DNA of 64,000 nucleotides from an uncultured Flavobacteriaceae bacterium (GCA_905479835.1 CAJQNZ010000029.1:1-64000), one strand, 5' to 3'. Counted from the first letter of the stretch, positions 19,285-29,332 are shown. The notes: generated by a model from the letters alone, not told the origin. Numbers and translations: made by a program.

Positions 19285-19758
19285 CTAAAGAACCGGAATA
19301 TATAAATCGACAATACACTTTTTCTCAGGATGTGTATTAAAATCATTATGATAAATTTCATAAGGATCTTGCTCGGCTTTTTTATACCCATTCTCATTCA
19401 TCCAGATAAACAAACTAGTCCATGCTTGTTCAAATTGATGCACGTCAATTTCATGATGTGCAATAATGAATTTTCCATTTTTAATAGTCCGTAACCCTAT
19501 TTCACCTTCAACTTTTATTTGCTCATCTAGCACAAGGCAAGCACTCATTCTTACTTTGTTTGGAGATGTAACTTTAAAACTATCATGGTAAATAGTCGCC
19601 ATTTTAAAATCTGGTTTTTTCAATAAACCTTTTGGTCCTGCCCAATTCATTAACCTCCCAAAGGCTTGACTTAGCCCTTGAATTCCTATTAATGATATAT
19701 ATGCCAATTCTATTTTTGGGCTTTCTTTAACTTCAATATTTGTATTTAATCCTTCCAT
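19285..19758 (-). CDS. GyrI-like/AraC effector-binding domain protein
   Basis: Effector-binding-domain pattern ending EIYHNDFNTHPEKKCIVDLYIPV. Confidence 0.75.
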   Translation of the reverse strand: MEGLNTNIEVKESPKIELAYISLIGIQGLSQAFGRLMNWAGPKGLLKKPDFKMATIYHDSFKVTSPNKVRMSACLVLDEQIKVEGEIGLRTIKNGKFIIAHHEIDVHQFEQAWTSLFIWMNENGYKKAEQDPYEIYHNDFNTHPEKKCIVDLYIPVL

Positions 19759-20297
19759 TCTTCTGAGGTAATTTTATACGCAATACATTCTTTTAGGTTG
19801 CTATCATCATCGATTGATGGATGCATAAATTTTGAATATTTTTTCATGCCTATTTTGTCCATTATATGAGTTGACTTTATATTTAAAGAAGGAGCAATGG
19901 CATAAATAATTTTTAATTCTAATGTTCTAAAGCCATATTCCAAACATTTATTTGCACCTTCAGTTGCGTAGCCTTTAAACCACGAACTCTTTTTCAGTCG
20001 CCACCCTATATCTACAAATGGATTTTCAAATCCAGCATCATATTCTTGCCTTGATAATCCAATAAACCCTATCAATTCATTAGTTTCAAGAATTTCAACA
20101 GCATAATAACAAAATCCGTTTTTGGCAAATTTAAGTTGCCTAGTGTTAATGAATTCTAGAGTTTGATCTTTGGAAAGAGTAGAAGGGAAAAACTCCATTA
20201 CATCTTTATCAGCACAGATTTCAGCCATCGCATCCAAGTCAGAATTTTTCCATTCTCGGAAACCTAATCTTGAGGATGTGAAAAGATAATTTGACAT
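19746..20297 (-). CDS. GNAT family N-acetyltransferase
   Basis: SSRLGFREWKNSDLDAMAEICAD, VDIGWRLKKSSWFKGYATEGANKCLEYGF. Confidence 0.9.
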   Translation of the reverse strand: MSNYLFTSSRLGFREWKNSDLDAMAEICADKDVMEFFPSTLSKDQTLEFINTRQLKFAKNGFCYYAVEILETNELIGFIGLSRQEYDAGFENPFVDIGWRLKKSSWFKGYATEGANKCLEYGFRTLELKIIYAIAPSLNIKSTHIMDKIGMKKYSKFMHPSIDDDSNLKECIAYKITSEEWKD

Positions 20298-20301
20298 GAA
20301 T

Positions 20302-21690
20302 CTATTTATTCATTTCAGTAAAATATTTATAGAAATAAGGAATTGTTTCAATTCCTTTCAAGTAATTAAAAACTCCAAAATGCTCATTAGGGGAATGAAT
20401 AGCATCGCTATTTAACCCAAATCCCATTAAGATTGTCTTGCTCTTTAATTCTTTCTCGAATAGAGAAACAATAGGAATAGATCCACCACTACGCTGAGGA
20501 ATTGGTGTTTTTTCAAAAGTACTTTCATACGCTTTTGAGGCTGCTTGATATGCAATAGTATCAATAGGAGTCACATAACCTTGCCCTCCATGATGTGGTT
20601 TCACTTTTACAGTAACAGATTTTGGCGCAATGCTTTCAAAATGATTTTTAAACAATTCTGTGATTTCTTTCCAATCTTGATTTGGTACCAATCGCATAGA
20701 AATTTTTGCAAATGCTTGTGATGCAATCACAGTTTTAGCACCTTCTCCAGTGTATCCTCCCCATATTCCATTAACATCAAGTGTAGGACGGATTGAGTTG
20801 CGTTCATTAGTAGTGTACCCTTTTTCACCGTAAACTTCGTCAATATCCAATGCTTTTTTATAATTGTCTAGCGAAAATGGTGCTTTTGCCATTTCTGCTC
20901 TTTCTTCTAAAGATAATTCTTCAACGTTATCATAAAATCCAGGAATGGTAATATGATTGTTTTCATCGTGTAATGAGGTAATCATTTTTGTAAGTATATT
21001 GATAGGATTGGCAACTGCACCTCCATACAATCCTGAATGTAAATCACGATTCGGTCCCGTAACTTCAACTTCTACATAACTCAATCCTCTTAATCCTGTT
21101 GTGATAGAAGGAATATCGTTTGCAATCATTCCAGTATCAGAAATAAGAATCACGTCATTGGATAATTTCTCTTGATTTCTTTTCACATACCAACTTAGGC
21201 TTTCAGAACCAACTTCTTCTTCACCTTCTATCATAAACTTAACATTACAAGGTAATTGACCTGTTGAAGTCATGAATTCTAATGCTTTTACGTGCATATA
21301 CATTTGTCCTTTATCATCACATGCTCCACGAGCAAAAATAGCACCTTCAGGATGAATCTCTGTTTTTTTAATAACTGGTTCAAATGGTGGTGAAGTCCAT
21401 AATTCTAATGGATCTGCAGGTTGGACATCATAATGACCATAAACTAAAATAGTTGGGAGTTTTGGGTCAATAATTTTCTCTCCATACACAATAGGATATC
21501 CTGGTGTATCACAAATTTCCACAGAATCACATCCTGCTTTTTCAAGTGATGATTTTATTGCTTCAGCAGTTTTAATCACATCATTTTTATAAGCTGGATC
21601 GGCACTTACTGAAGGAATTTTTAAAAGTTCTACAAGTTCGTCAAGAAATCGATTTTTATGTTGTTCTATATAAGATTTTACGTCTTTCAT
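20302..21690 (-). CDS. M20 family dipeptidase
   Basis: VYGHYDVQPADPLELW, GACDDKGQMYMHVKA, MIEGEEEVGSESL, RDLHSGLYGG. Confidence 0.92.
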   Translation of the reverse strand: MKDVKSYIEQHKNRFLDELVELLKIPSVSADPAYKNDVIKTAEAIKSSLEKAGCDSVEICDTPGYPIVYGEKIIDPKLPTILVYGHYDVQPADPLELWTSPPFEPVIKKTEIHPEGAIFARGACDDKGQMYMHVKALEFMTSTGQLPCNVKFMIEGEEEVGSESLSWYVKRNQEKLSNDVILISDTGMIANDIPSITTGLRGLSYVEVEVTGPNRDLHSGLYGGAVANPINILTKMITSLHDENNHITIPGFYDNVEELSLEERAEMAKAPFSLDNYKKALDIDEVYGEKGYTTNERNSIRPTLDVNGIWGGYTGEGAKTVIASQAFAKISMRLVPNQDWKEITELFKNHFESIAPKSVTVKVKPHHGGQGYVTPIDTIAYQAASKAYESTFEKTPIPQRSGGSIPIVSLFEKELKSKTILMGFGLNSDAIHSPNEHFGVFNYLKGIETIPYFYKYFTEMNK

Positions 21691-21738
21691 TTGAAAAAAA
21701 ATTGAGATTCAAAAGTAAGAAAAATATAACGTAACTTC

Positions 21739-21768
21739 TTTGTGATTTATAACAATTGTGTATATTTG
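21739..21768 (+). promoter_or_regulatory. Bacteroidota-type promoter TTTG-N18-TATATTTG for tRNA-Leu
   Basis: TTTG at 21739-21742, TATATTTG at 21761-21768, about 10 nt before tRNA start. Confidence 0.7.
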
Positions 21769-21778
21769 CACACCTTTT

Positions 21779-21860
21779 GCAGGCGTGGTGGAATTGGTAG
21801 ACACGCTAGACTTAGGATCTAGTGCCTTGCGGTGTGAGAGTTCGAGTCTCTCCGCCTGTA
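21779..21860 (+). tRNA. tRNA-Leu (anticodon UAG)
   Basis: Class II cloverleaf: anticodon stem-loop CTAGA-CTTAGGA-TCTAG, T-arm GAGAGTTCGAGTCTCTC, acceptor GCAGGCG/CGCCTGT. Confidence 0.95.
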
Positions 21861-21871
21861 CAAAAGAAAAA
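21845..21871 (+). repeat. 27-bp direct repeat copy 1 (tRNA-Leu 3' end + flank)
   Basis: AGTCTCTCCGCCTGTACAAAAGAAAAA, identical at 21961-21987. Confidence 0.9.
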
Positions 21872-21896
21872 GCTTCTCATTATGAGAGGCTTTTTT
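21871..21896 (+). terminator. Intrinsic terminator of tRNA-Leu
   Basis: AGCTTCTCAT/ATGAGAGGCT hairpin followed by T6. Confidence 0.8.
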
Positions 21897-21940
21897 AGTT
21901 TTAAATTATTTTTATAAGATTGAGAGAGACAAGAAGTTTA

Positions 21941-21958
21941 TGCTGAGCGGAGTCGAAG
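21941..21958 (+). repeat. REP-like interspersed repeat (TGCTGAGCGGAGTCGAAG)
   Basis: Matches a short repeat type I recall as common in Flavobacteriia intergenic DNA; a related sequence is at 42199-42216. Confidence 0.55.
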
Positions 21959-21960
21959 TA

Positions 21961-21987
21961 AGTCTCTCCGCCTGTACAAAAGAAAAA
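21961..21987 (+). repeat. 27-bp direct repeat copy 2 (tRNA-Leu 3' end remnant + flank)
   Basis: Exact copy of 21845-21871, 116 bp downstream. Confidence 0.9.
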
Positions 21988-22014
21988 AGCTGACTTTAAC
22001 GAGTTGGCTTTTTT
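21988..22014 (+). terminator. Second terminator-like hairpin after the duplicated tRNA 3' end
   Basis: AGCTGACT-ttaacg-AGTTGGCT followed by T tract. Confidence 0.65.
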
Positions 22015-22067
22015 AGTTTAATTAATTGAAAGTTGGTAAGTCATTTTTTTACAATATAAAGCGTACA

Positions 22068-22850
22068 CTAAAATTTCCAGTTTTCTGAAGAAGATTTTGC
22101 TTCTAGTTTAGATTCAAGATTATCTGGAATACTCGGAAAGAAATCGATATTGGTCAATTTTTCTATATCGTCTATAGATACAATGAAATTGCTTAGATGA
22201 TTTTTACTTTCTTTATGTGGAAATAAAAATGCAATTGCTTTTATTTCTGGCTCTGTATAATCCAATATAATTTTATAGAAATATTCAGGAACAGCAACAT
22301 CTTCATAGCCTATTGTTGGTAAGTTTTTATTTAAAATTCCACCTGTAATAATATATAAGTGTTTATTCCTTTTTGCCCAATAACGAGTTTTCATTTCTAG
22401 GCGATTCCAGATTCCAGCATTAAAGTCATTTTTCTGGGGAGTGATATTGGACGTAAAAAAAGTTTCATCATAAGCTTCTTTGGAAAAACGTCTATCTCCA
22501 GCAGGACATAAATGACCTCTATCATAACCAGACTTTTTATAGTTTTTATAGTTTGCCGATCCTGTTATTACTTTCGGATCATTTATGAAATAAGGACGTC
22601 TTCTATCTTCATAGGTTAAATGAGAAATCTCTAATTCGTATGCAACCCATTCTGCTTGTTCATAAAGTTCATTATAAGAAAGTGAATAGTTTTTATGTTG
22701 AATTATCTGTCCTGTTGTTGAAGAAGGGAGATAATTAAATCCATCAATAGATACTATTGTCGGTGATTGAGGATTATAATTCTCATATAGATAAAACCCT
22801 ACAGCGACTAAAAGCGATAAAAGTGTGTAAATTGCTTTTCTATTGCGCAT
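22068..22850 (-). CDS. DNA/RNA non-specific endonuclease (NucA family), membrane-anchored/secreted
   Basis: YDRGHLCPAGDRRFS...NITPQKNDFNAGIWNRLE; N-terminal hydrophobic segment. Confidence 0.9.
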   Translation of the reverse strand: MRNRKAIYTLLSLLVAVGFYLYENYNPQSPTIVSIDGFNYLPSSTTGQIIQHKNYSLSYNELYEQAEWVAYELEISHLTYEDRRRPYFINDPKVITGSANYKNYKKSGYDRGHLCPAGDRRFSKEAYDETFFTSNITPQKNDFNAGIWNRLEMKTRYWAKRNKHLYIITGGILNKNLPTIGYEDVAVPEYFYKIILDYTEPEIKAIAFLFPHKESKNHLSNFIVSIDDIEKLTNIDFFPSIPDNLESKLEAKSSSENWKF

Positions 22851-23310
22851 TTTTAAGATGAATTAGTTCAAACTTTTCTGACCTTGGCATTACTTTATAC
22901 TTATCTATCATTTCTTGTGGAGGCGTTGTTAATTTTCTTTTGGTCAAATCAATCCATGAACCATATACAATGATTTCTGCAGAAATAACTCCATCTTCCT
23001 TAATGATCTGATGCTTGAATTTAAATCGTTCAAATTTGTTGGAAGCAGCAATCAATTCAAGGTTTGTTATAATGTTTTCTCCCAAATAAATTTCTCTAAA
23101 AAATGAAGTGTTTTCTGAAAATAAAATAGGACCAATATTATGCTTGGCAAACTCTGTTAAGGAAAAACCTTGAGAAGCAAAGAAACGAGATCTCACTTCT
23201 GCTGCATAATCATTGTATGCTGTATGACGCATATGTGAATTGGCATCAAAATTTGCCCAAATAGTTGGGAATTTTACTTCGAACTTCATAGGAGTAACAT
23301 TAGTCGGCAA
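22840..23310 (-). CDS. Acyl-CoA thioesterase (hotdog fold)
   Basis: FPTIWANFDANSHMRHTAYNDYAAEVRSRFF. Confidence 0.85.
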   Translation of the reverse strand: MPTNVTPMKFEVKFPTIWANFDANSHMRHTAYNDYAAEVRSRFFASQGFSLTEFAKHNIGPILFSENTSFFREIYLGENIITNLELIAASNKFERFKFKHQIIKEDGVISAEIIVYGSWIDLTKRKLTTPPQEMIDKYKVMPRSEKFELIHLKNAQ

Positions 23311-23348
23311 AAATAGATTTTTTTTAGAATTAAAGAGTTAGAATATAG

Positions 23349-24437
23349 TTAGTTTTTCACATCCAATGCATCCCTCAATGCATTTCCGATTAACATAAAT
23401 GCCAATACCAAACTCATAATTGCCAATCCAGGAATTACTGCAAGATATGCTTTCCCAAGAATGATATAGCTATAGTGATCTTTAATCATTGCTCCCCATG
23501 AAGGTGTAGGAGGTTGTGCGCCAATTCCTAAAAAACTTAAGCCGCTTTCAATAAGTATTGCTGCGGCAAAGTTGGCAGCAGAAATCACAATTACTGGCGC
23601 CATTATATTGGGTAGAATATGCTTGAAGATAATTCTAAAATCTGAAAAACCGAGTACCTTGGCTGCTTCAACATATTGTTGTTGCTTGGCTGATAAAACT
23701 TGACCTCTGACAACACGAGCTACTTCTACCCACATTGTCAATCCGACGGCAATAAATACTTGCCAATATCCTTTTCCTAATGCTAGCGTAATTGCTATAA
23801 CTAGTAATAATGTAGGAATTGACCATGTTATATTAATCAACCACATGATAAATACATCAATTTTTCCTTCATAGTATCCAGCAATTGCACCAATTGAAAT
23901 TCCAATGAGAAGAGAAATAAATACAGCAATAAACCCTATAAAAAAGGAAATACGCGTTCCTATGAGCATCCTGCTTAAAAAGTCACGACCATATTTATCC
24001 GTTCCAAAATAATATTTTTTTGTAGTGATATATTGTGATATTTTTTTATCAAATTTTGATAAAGGAAAAGACTTAGTTTGAATTGTATTATTACTTTCTG
24101 AATATAGAACTACCTCTATTTCTGTATTATTTATAGTATATGATTCTATTGGAATTTCTGTGTTTTGAGTATTTCTTCCATTGACTATATAATTAAAAAA
24201 AGATTGTTTTTTTTCTTCAGAAGGAATGGTAAGTATTTGAACGGAAAAGCCAGGTTTTTTAGAATGAATTTCTAGATTCATTTGATTGGCGTCACTAGTA
24301 TTGTCTGGAGATATGCCATAACAGAATACTGCAATAAAACCACATAATGTAATATATAAAAAACTGAACACTCCAGTTTTATTTTTTTTAAAACGATGGA
24401 GTGCTAGTAATGTTAAGGAGGTTGGTCTGTTTTTCAA
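23349..24437 (-). CDS. ABC transporter permease, DppC/OppC-like
   Basis: FGTDKYGRDFLSRMLIGTRISFFIGF, EAAKVLGFSDFRIIFKHILPNI. Confidence 0.9.
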   Translation of the reverse strand: MKNRPTSLTLLALHRFKKNKTGVFSFLYITLCGFIAVFCYGISPDNTSDANQMNLEIHSKKPGFSVQILTIPSEEKKQSFFNYIVNGRNTQNTEIPIESYTINNTEIEVVLYSESNNTIQTKSFPLSKFDKKISQYITTKKYYFGTDKYGRDFLSRMLIGTRISFFIGFIAVFISLLIGISIGAIAGYYEGKIDVFIMWLINITWSIPTLLLVIAITLALGKGYWQVFIAVGLTMWVEVARVVRGQVLSAKQQQYVEAAKVLGFSDFRIIFKHILPNIMAPVIVISAANFAAAILIESGLSFLGIGAQPPTPSWGAMIKDHYSYIILGKAYLAVIPGLAIMSLVLAFMLIGNALRDALDVKN

Positions 24438-24477
24438 GATGGTAAAATAAAACCTAAATGTACAAATTTAAAACTGC

Positions 24478-26823
24478 TTAGTTTTTGACAAGTTGAAACT
24501 GAGTTTTAATTTTCAAATCTGTTAATACATTTAAGCCTTCTTCTATATAAATATCTTTAGATAAGTTTTTATGCCATGCGATACGTTTTACACCAAGAAT
24601 GGAATCTTTTTCTATTAATGGAATTTCATAAGCTGGCGAATTAAATGTTAAGTTATTTGAGTATTTACTGAGGCTTTCAAATCGTTTACTTTCTTCTTCA
24701 TGAATGTCAAGATCGGATTTATAAGAATCGTAATTCAAATAAATAGTAGTATCATCTTGTGATTTTTTAAGCCATTTAGCATTTTCTTCGATTAATAAAA
24801 ACTGCGGTTTATTATTGATTCTTGAGACACTACGAGAAACAACATCATCAAAATTGGAATAGTTGTCCCATGTATCATAATTGGCTTTTTGAATTTGATC
24901 CCAAGATAAAGGGTTTTCAAAATCTTTTTCTCCAATATCCATATATCTATAACGTGAAGGTAAGATAATATCTGGTTTTACACCTTCAAGTTGTGTTGAC
25001 CCTCCATTAATTCGATAGAATTTTTGGATAGTAAGATTGAGTCCTCCAAGATCAGAATCATAATTGTAAAAACGATTTAAACTCATTGAACTCTGGACAG
25101 TACCTTTTCCATACGTCTGTTTACTTCCGATAATTACTGCTCGTTTATAATCTTGAAGTGCTGCCGCAAAAATTTCTGATGCAGATGCTGAAAATTCATT
25201 GGTTAATACAACCATAGGACCATTCCATAGGATTGATTTATCCCTATCTTTTTGAACAATAGGTTTTTCACCATTATATTTAACTTGTACAATAGGTCCA
25301 TCTTTAATAAATAATCCAGCCATTTCTACAACTGCTGGCAATGATCCTCCACCATTATTTCTCAGGTCAATTAAAACTCCATCAATATTTTCTTTTTTCA
25401 ATCGTTCGATCTCAATAGCCATATCTTTGGCACAGTTACGAGCTTTACGATCATTAAAATCGATATAGAATTTGGGCAAATTAATTACGCCAAATTTTTT
25501 CCCGTTTTTTTCAATAATACTGGACTTAACAAAGGTCTCTTCCAATTCAACAATATCCCTAATGATTGAGATCACTTCTATACTACCATCTATCTTTTTA
25601 AGTGTAAGGCGTACTTCTGTCCCTTTTTTTCCTTTGATAAATTCAATTGCATTCTGCAGTCTCATTCCTACGATGTCCAGAGGTTCAGCATCACCTTGAG
25701 CAACTTTTAAAATAATATCTCCCACTTCCAGATCTCCAGCTCTCCATGCAGGACCTCCTGAGATTAATTCTGTTACTTTGGTATAATCATTTTTATAAGA
25801 TAATCTAGCTCCTATTCCTTCTAGTTTTCCTGAGATACTCTCATCAAAATCCTTTTTCAATCGTGGAGGTAGATAAGTGGTGTGAGGATCAAATGCTTGA
25901 GTAATACTATTTAAATATGTTGCAAACCAATCTGTATGGTCAAAATCGTCAAGTCGTTTGTAAAAATCTATATAATTTTTTAATGTACTTTCTCTGGCTT
26001 CTTTTTCAAGTTTTGCAAACTTTTTAGAAGTCGTTGAGACTGTTTTCTCAACTTTATTATTTATAACTTTCCTCTTATATTCTTCAAGACCTTTATAGGT
26101 TAATTTCCCTGGAATACCATCTATCCCATTCTTATTAACTCCAGATTTTCCAAGATAAAAATTATTGTCAACAAGGATTTTTTGAATTTGTAATACCTCA
26201 TTTCTATCAACAAGTAAATTTTTTAAAGTAATGTTTTTTAAATTCTCGCGTAATTTTTTTTCAAATGCTGAAATAATTTTATTAGAACTACTTTCATTTT
26301 CAGTTAACTTATCATGAAGTCTAGAAAGTGTACTGTATTTTAAGTGCTTTCTCCAAGTTTCATATAATTCATCTTTATTTTTTGAAAAAACTGTATGGTC
26401 ATAATCTGTATCAAGTGCTTCGTCAATAGTAAAATCATAAGGAGATGATAACAATTCTTTATAATATAATTTTACATTTTCAACACGTTCTAAAAAACGA
26501 TTGTTAACCAAGTTGAAAAAAGAAATATCCTCTTTCAATATTTGATTGTCAATATCTGTTTTATATTGTGCAAATTCTTCAATATCAGATTGTAGAAAAT
26601 AGCGTTTTGTAGGATCCAATCCTTCTATAAAATCATTGAATATTTTTATTGAAAAATCATCATCAATATCTTTTGGTTCATAATGATTGGTAGTCAGTGA
26701 GTATTTTAAAATACTAATCAATACTTTATCTTTTTCAGTAATCTTATCTTGTTTTTGATTGAAACTAAACAGTGTCAATAAAACAAGTAATATCGGGATT
26801 ATATATTTCAATTTTTTCTTCAT
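24478..26823 (-). CDS. prc: Carboxy-terminal (tail-specific) processing protease
   Basis: PDZ region and catalytic TNEFSASASEIFAAALQDYKRAVIIGSKQTYGKGTVQ. Confidence 0.92.
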   Translation of the reverse strand: MKKKLKYIIPILLVLLTLFSFNQKQDKITEKDKVLISILKYSLTTNHYEPKDIDDDFSIKIFNDFIEGLDPTKRYFLQSDIEEFAQYKTDIDNQILKEDISFFNLVNNRFLERVENVKLYYKELLSSPYDFTIDEALDTDYDHTVFSKNKDELYETWRKHLKYSTLSRLHDKLTENESSSNKIISAFEKKLRENLKNITLKNLLVDRNEVLQIQKILVDNNFYLGKSGVNKNGIDGIPGKLTYKGLEEYKRKVINNKVEKTVSTTSKKFAKLEKEARESTLKNYIDFYKRLDDFDHTDWFATYLNSITQAFDPHTTYLPPRLKKDFDESISGKLEGIGARLSYKNDYTKVTELISGGPAWRAGDLEVGDIILKVAQGDAEPLDIVGMRLQNAIEFIKGKKGTEVRLTLKKIDGSIEVISIIRDIVELEETFVKSSIIEKNGKKFGVINLPKFYIDFNDRKARNCAKDMAIEIERLKKENIDGVLIDLRNNGGGSLPAVVEMAGLFIKDGPIVQVKYNGEKPIVQKDRDKSILWNGPMVVLTNEFSASASEIFAAALQDYKRAVIIGSKQTYGKGTVQSSMSLNRFYNYDSDLGGLNLTIQKFYRINGGSTQLEGVKPDIILPSRYRYMDIGEKDFENPLSWDQIQKANYDTWDNYSNFDDVVSRSVSRINNKPQFLLIEENAKWLKKSQDDTTIYLNYDSYKSDLDIHEEESKRFESLSKYSNNLTFNSPAYEIPLIEKDSILGVKRIAWHKNLSKDIYIEEGLNVLTDLKIKTQFQLVKN

Positions 26824-27045
26824 TATTATTCAGATTTTCTTCATTATCCTAACACTAAAATAGTGCTAATTTTTGAAATTTAATAAAAAATTATTTTTTT
26901 TGAATTTCCTATAAACAACATTTTCATAAGAGTAGACAATGATAACGATTTATCCTGTTTTAGTATCCTTAAGAAATGTTAAAAATGTTATAGTTCTTCC
27001 AATTAAAAAATATTAGATTTGTTATATGACAATATATAAAAATTT

Positions 27046-27810
27046 ATGAGTTTAAGACCCTTGATTTTAGTGACCAATGATGATGGAATTACAGCACCAG
27101 GAATCAGGAAGTTGATTGCCATTATGAATACAATAGGTGATGTGGTTGTGGTTGCTCCTGATAGTCCACAAAGTGGAATGGGACATGCAATAACTATTGA
27201 TTCTACACTTACTTGTGATAAATTGAAAGTTGATGTTGGATCACAAACGGAATATAAATGCTCAGGTACTCCAGCAGATTGCGTGAAAATAGCAATAAGA
27301 GAAGTGCTAGATCGTAAGCCTGACTTATGTGTTTCTGGAATTAATCATGGTTCCAATTCCTCTGTGAATGTAATTTATTCAGGAACAATGAGTGCTGCTA
27401 TTGAAGCAGGAATCGAAGGGATTCCAGCAATAGGATTTTCATTACTTGACTATTCTTGGAGGGCAAATTTTGATGTGCTTGAAAAAGAGATTGTTAAAAT
27501 CACAAAGAATGTTTTAGAAAATGGATTGCCAGAAGGAGTCGTTCTGAATGTCAATTTTCCTAAAACACCTACATTTAAAGGTGTAAAAATATGTAGACAA
27601 GCAAGAGGTAATTGGGAAGAAAAATTTGATAAGCGTATAAGTCCTAATGGAAAAGAGTATTATTGGCTTTCAGGAAAATTCACTAATTTAGACAAAGGTG
27701 AGGATACTGATATATGGGCATTGGAACATAACTATGTTTCAGTAGTTCCTGTGCAATTTGATTTAACAGCACATCATTTTATTCAAAAATTGAATAATTG
27801 GGATTTATAA
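27046..27810 (+). CDS. surE: 5'/3'-nucleotidase SurE
   Basis: ILVTNDDGITAPGI, APDSPQSGMGHAIT, SGINHGSNSSVNVIYSGTMSAAIEA. Confidence 0.96.
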   Translation: MSLRPLILVTNDDGITAPGIRKLIAIMNTIGDVVVVAPDSPQSGMGHAITIDSTLTCDKLKVDVGSQTEYKCSGTPADCVKIAIREVLDRKPDLCVSGINHGSNSSVNVIYSGTMSAAIEAGIEGIPAIGFSLLDYSWRANFDVLEKEIVKITKNVLENGLPEGVVLNVNFPKTPTFKGVKICRQARGNWEEKFDKRISPNGKEYYWLSGKFTNLDKGEDTDIWALEHNYVSVVPVQFDLTAHHFIQKLNNWDL

Positions 27811-27836
27811 ATTTTTTGAACTAAAAAAATAGCGAT

Positions 27837-28115
27837 ATGAAAAAAGAAATTTTAATAGGTTTTATTGTTGCTATTATTGCAACCATATGCGGTTTTTACC
27901 TATATATTCAACTTTTTTCAAAATTTGAATTTTACGAAACTTTGGAGATTATTAGGGAAGGCAATTTATTCAGTAAGGTTTTGGGTTTGGCTGCAATCCC
28001 AAATTTGTTTGTGTTTTTTGTATTTCTTAAAAAGAAACAAGATTATAGAGCAAGAGGTGTTTTAATGGCTACTATATTAATTACTCTTATTATGGTGTTC
28101 TTAAAATTTTTATAA
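27837..28115 (+). CDS. Small membrane protein
   Basis: 92-aa TM-rich ORF between surE and lpxB, tight spacing. Confidence 0.7.
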   Translation: MKKEILIGFIVAIIATICGFYLYIQLFSKFEFYETLEIIREGNLFSKVLGLAAIPNLFVFFVFLKKKQDYRARGVLMATILITLIMVFLKFL

Positions 28116-28122
28116 AACAAAG

Positions 28123-29223
28123 ATGAAATATTACATTATTTCTGGTGAAGCTTCAGGAGATTTACATGGTTCCAATCTGATGAAATCCATGTATAAAATT
28201 GATCCCAATGCAGAAATACGTTTTTGGGGAGGAGACTTGATGGCGAGTGTTGGCGGAACTCTTGTGAAGCATTATAAAGAGAGGGCTTTTATGGGTTTTT
28301 CTGAGGTTATTATGAATCTAAGAAAAGTACTTGGTTTTATAAAATTTTGTAAAAAAGATATTTTAGAATTTTCTCCAGACAAAATCATATTTATTGATAA
28401 TTCAGGATTCAATTTACGGATCGCAAAATGGGCAAAATCTAAAAATTTTAATACACATTATTACATATCTCCACAAGTATGGGCAAGCAGATCTAGTCGT
28501 GTAGATACTATAAAAAAATATGTAGATTCTATGTATGTTATCTTGCCATTTGTCAAAGATTTTTACAAAAAATTTGATTATGAAGTGACATTTGTAGGAC
28601 ATCCTCTTCTAGATGCGATTGCCGATAAAAAACTAGTGGATGAAAACACTTTTAAACGTGAACACAAATTGTCCAATAAACCTATAATTGCATTATTGCC
28701 TGGAAGTAGAAAGCAAGAAATCACAAAAATGCTGTCTGTAATGTTGAAGATGGCAGCTAAATTTAAGGAATATCAATTTGTAATTGCTGGAGCACCGAGT
28801 CAAGATTATTCTTTTTACAAGCAATTTATTAAAACGGAGAACGTGAAGTTTATTTCTAATAAAACCTATGATTTACTTTCCGTTTCCTATGCAGCACTTG
28901 TAACTTCAGGAACTGCCACTTTAGAAACAGCATTGTTTAAAATTCCTGAAGTTGTATGTTATAAAGGGAGTTGGTTTTCTTACCAGATTGCCAAAAGAAT
29001 CATTACGTTGAAATACATTTCATTGGTTAATTTAATTATGAATAGAGAAGTCGTAACTGAATTGATTCAAAATGATTTTAACGAAGAGCGTCTTGAGCAA
29101 GAACTAGATCGAATTCTTGATCCTGAACAACGTTTAAAAATTTTTAGTGATTATTATGAATTGGAGCAGCAACTTGGTGGTAAAGGGGCAAGTGAAAATA
29201 CCGCTAACTTGATTATGGGTTAA
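28123..29223 (+). CDS. lpxB: Lipid-A-disaccharide synthase
   Basis: MKYYIISGEASGDLHGSNLM, YISPQVWASRSSRV, LLPGSRKQEI. Confidence 0.95.
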   Translation: MKYYIISGEASGDLHGSNLMKSMYKIDPNAEIRFWGGDLMASVGGTLVKHYKERAFMGFSEVIMNLRKVLGFIKFCKKDILEFSPDKIIFIDNSGFNLRIAKWAKSKNFNTHYYISPQVWASRSSRVDTIKKYVDSMYVILPFVKDFYKKFDYEVTFVGHPLLDAIADKKLVDENTFKREHKLSNKPIIALLPGSRKQEITKMLSVMLKMAAKFKEYQFVIAGAPSQDYSFYKQFIKTENVKFISNKTYDLLSVSYAALVTSGTATLETALFKIPEVVCYKGSWFSYQIAKRIITLKYISLVNLIMNREVVTELIQNDFNEERLEQELDRILDPEQRLKIFSDYYELEQQLGGKGASENTANLIMG

Positions 29224-29332
29224 TTTTTTAGTATTTTTATGACGCTATGAAACGAGCATGTTAAATTTTTGTTGCCATCGAAAATTATTAATTGCGAAGC
29301 ATGTGACGTTTTAAAAAACAATAAAAGAGCAC

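Noticed and set aside
21779-22014. tRNA-Leu direct repeats as boundaries of a resident integrated element
   Set aside because: Only 116 bp separates the repeats and no integrase is present; retained only as a possible scar or decayed duplication
22068-22850. NucA-type endonuclease as a possible defence-system effector
   Set aside because: Has an N-terminal hydrophobic export/anchor segment and ordinary neighbours; best read as an extracytoplasmic nuclease
27865-28065. 66-aa ORF overlapping the 27837..28115 ORF in another frame
   Set aside because: Same-strand frame overlap; the 92-aa ORF is a better gene (TM pattern, spacing to lpxB)
29224-29332. Intergenic region between lpxB and comEC with repeated AGCATGT words
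   Set aside because: Two short 7-bp words in a 110-bp gap are not above chance expectation by eye
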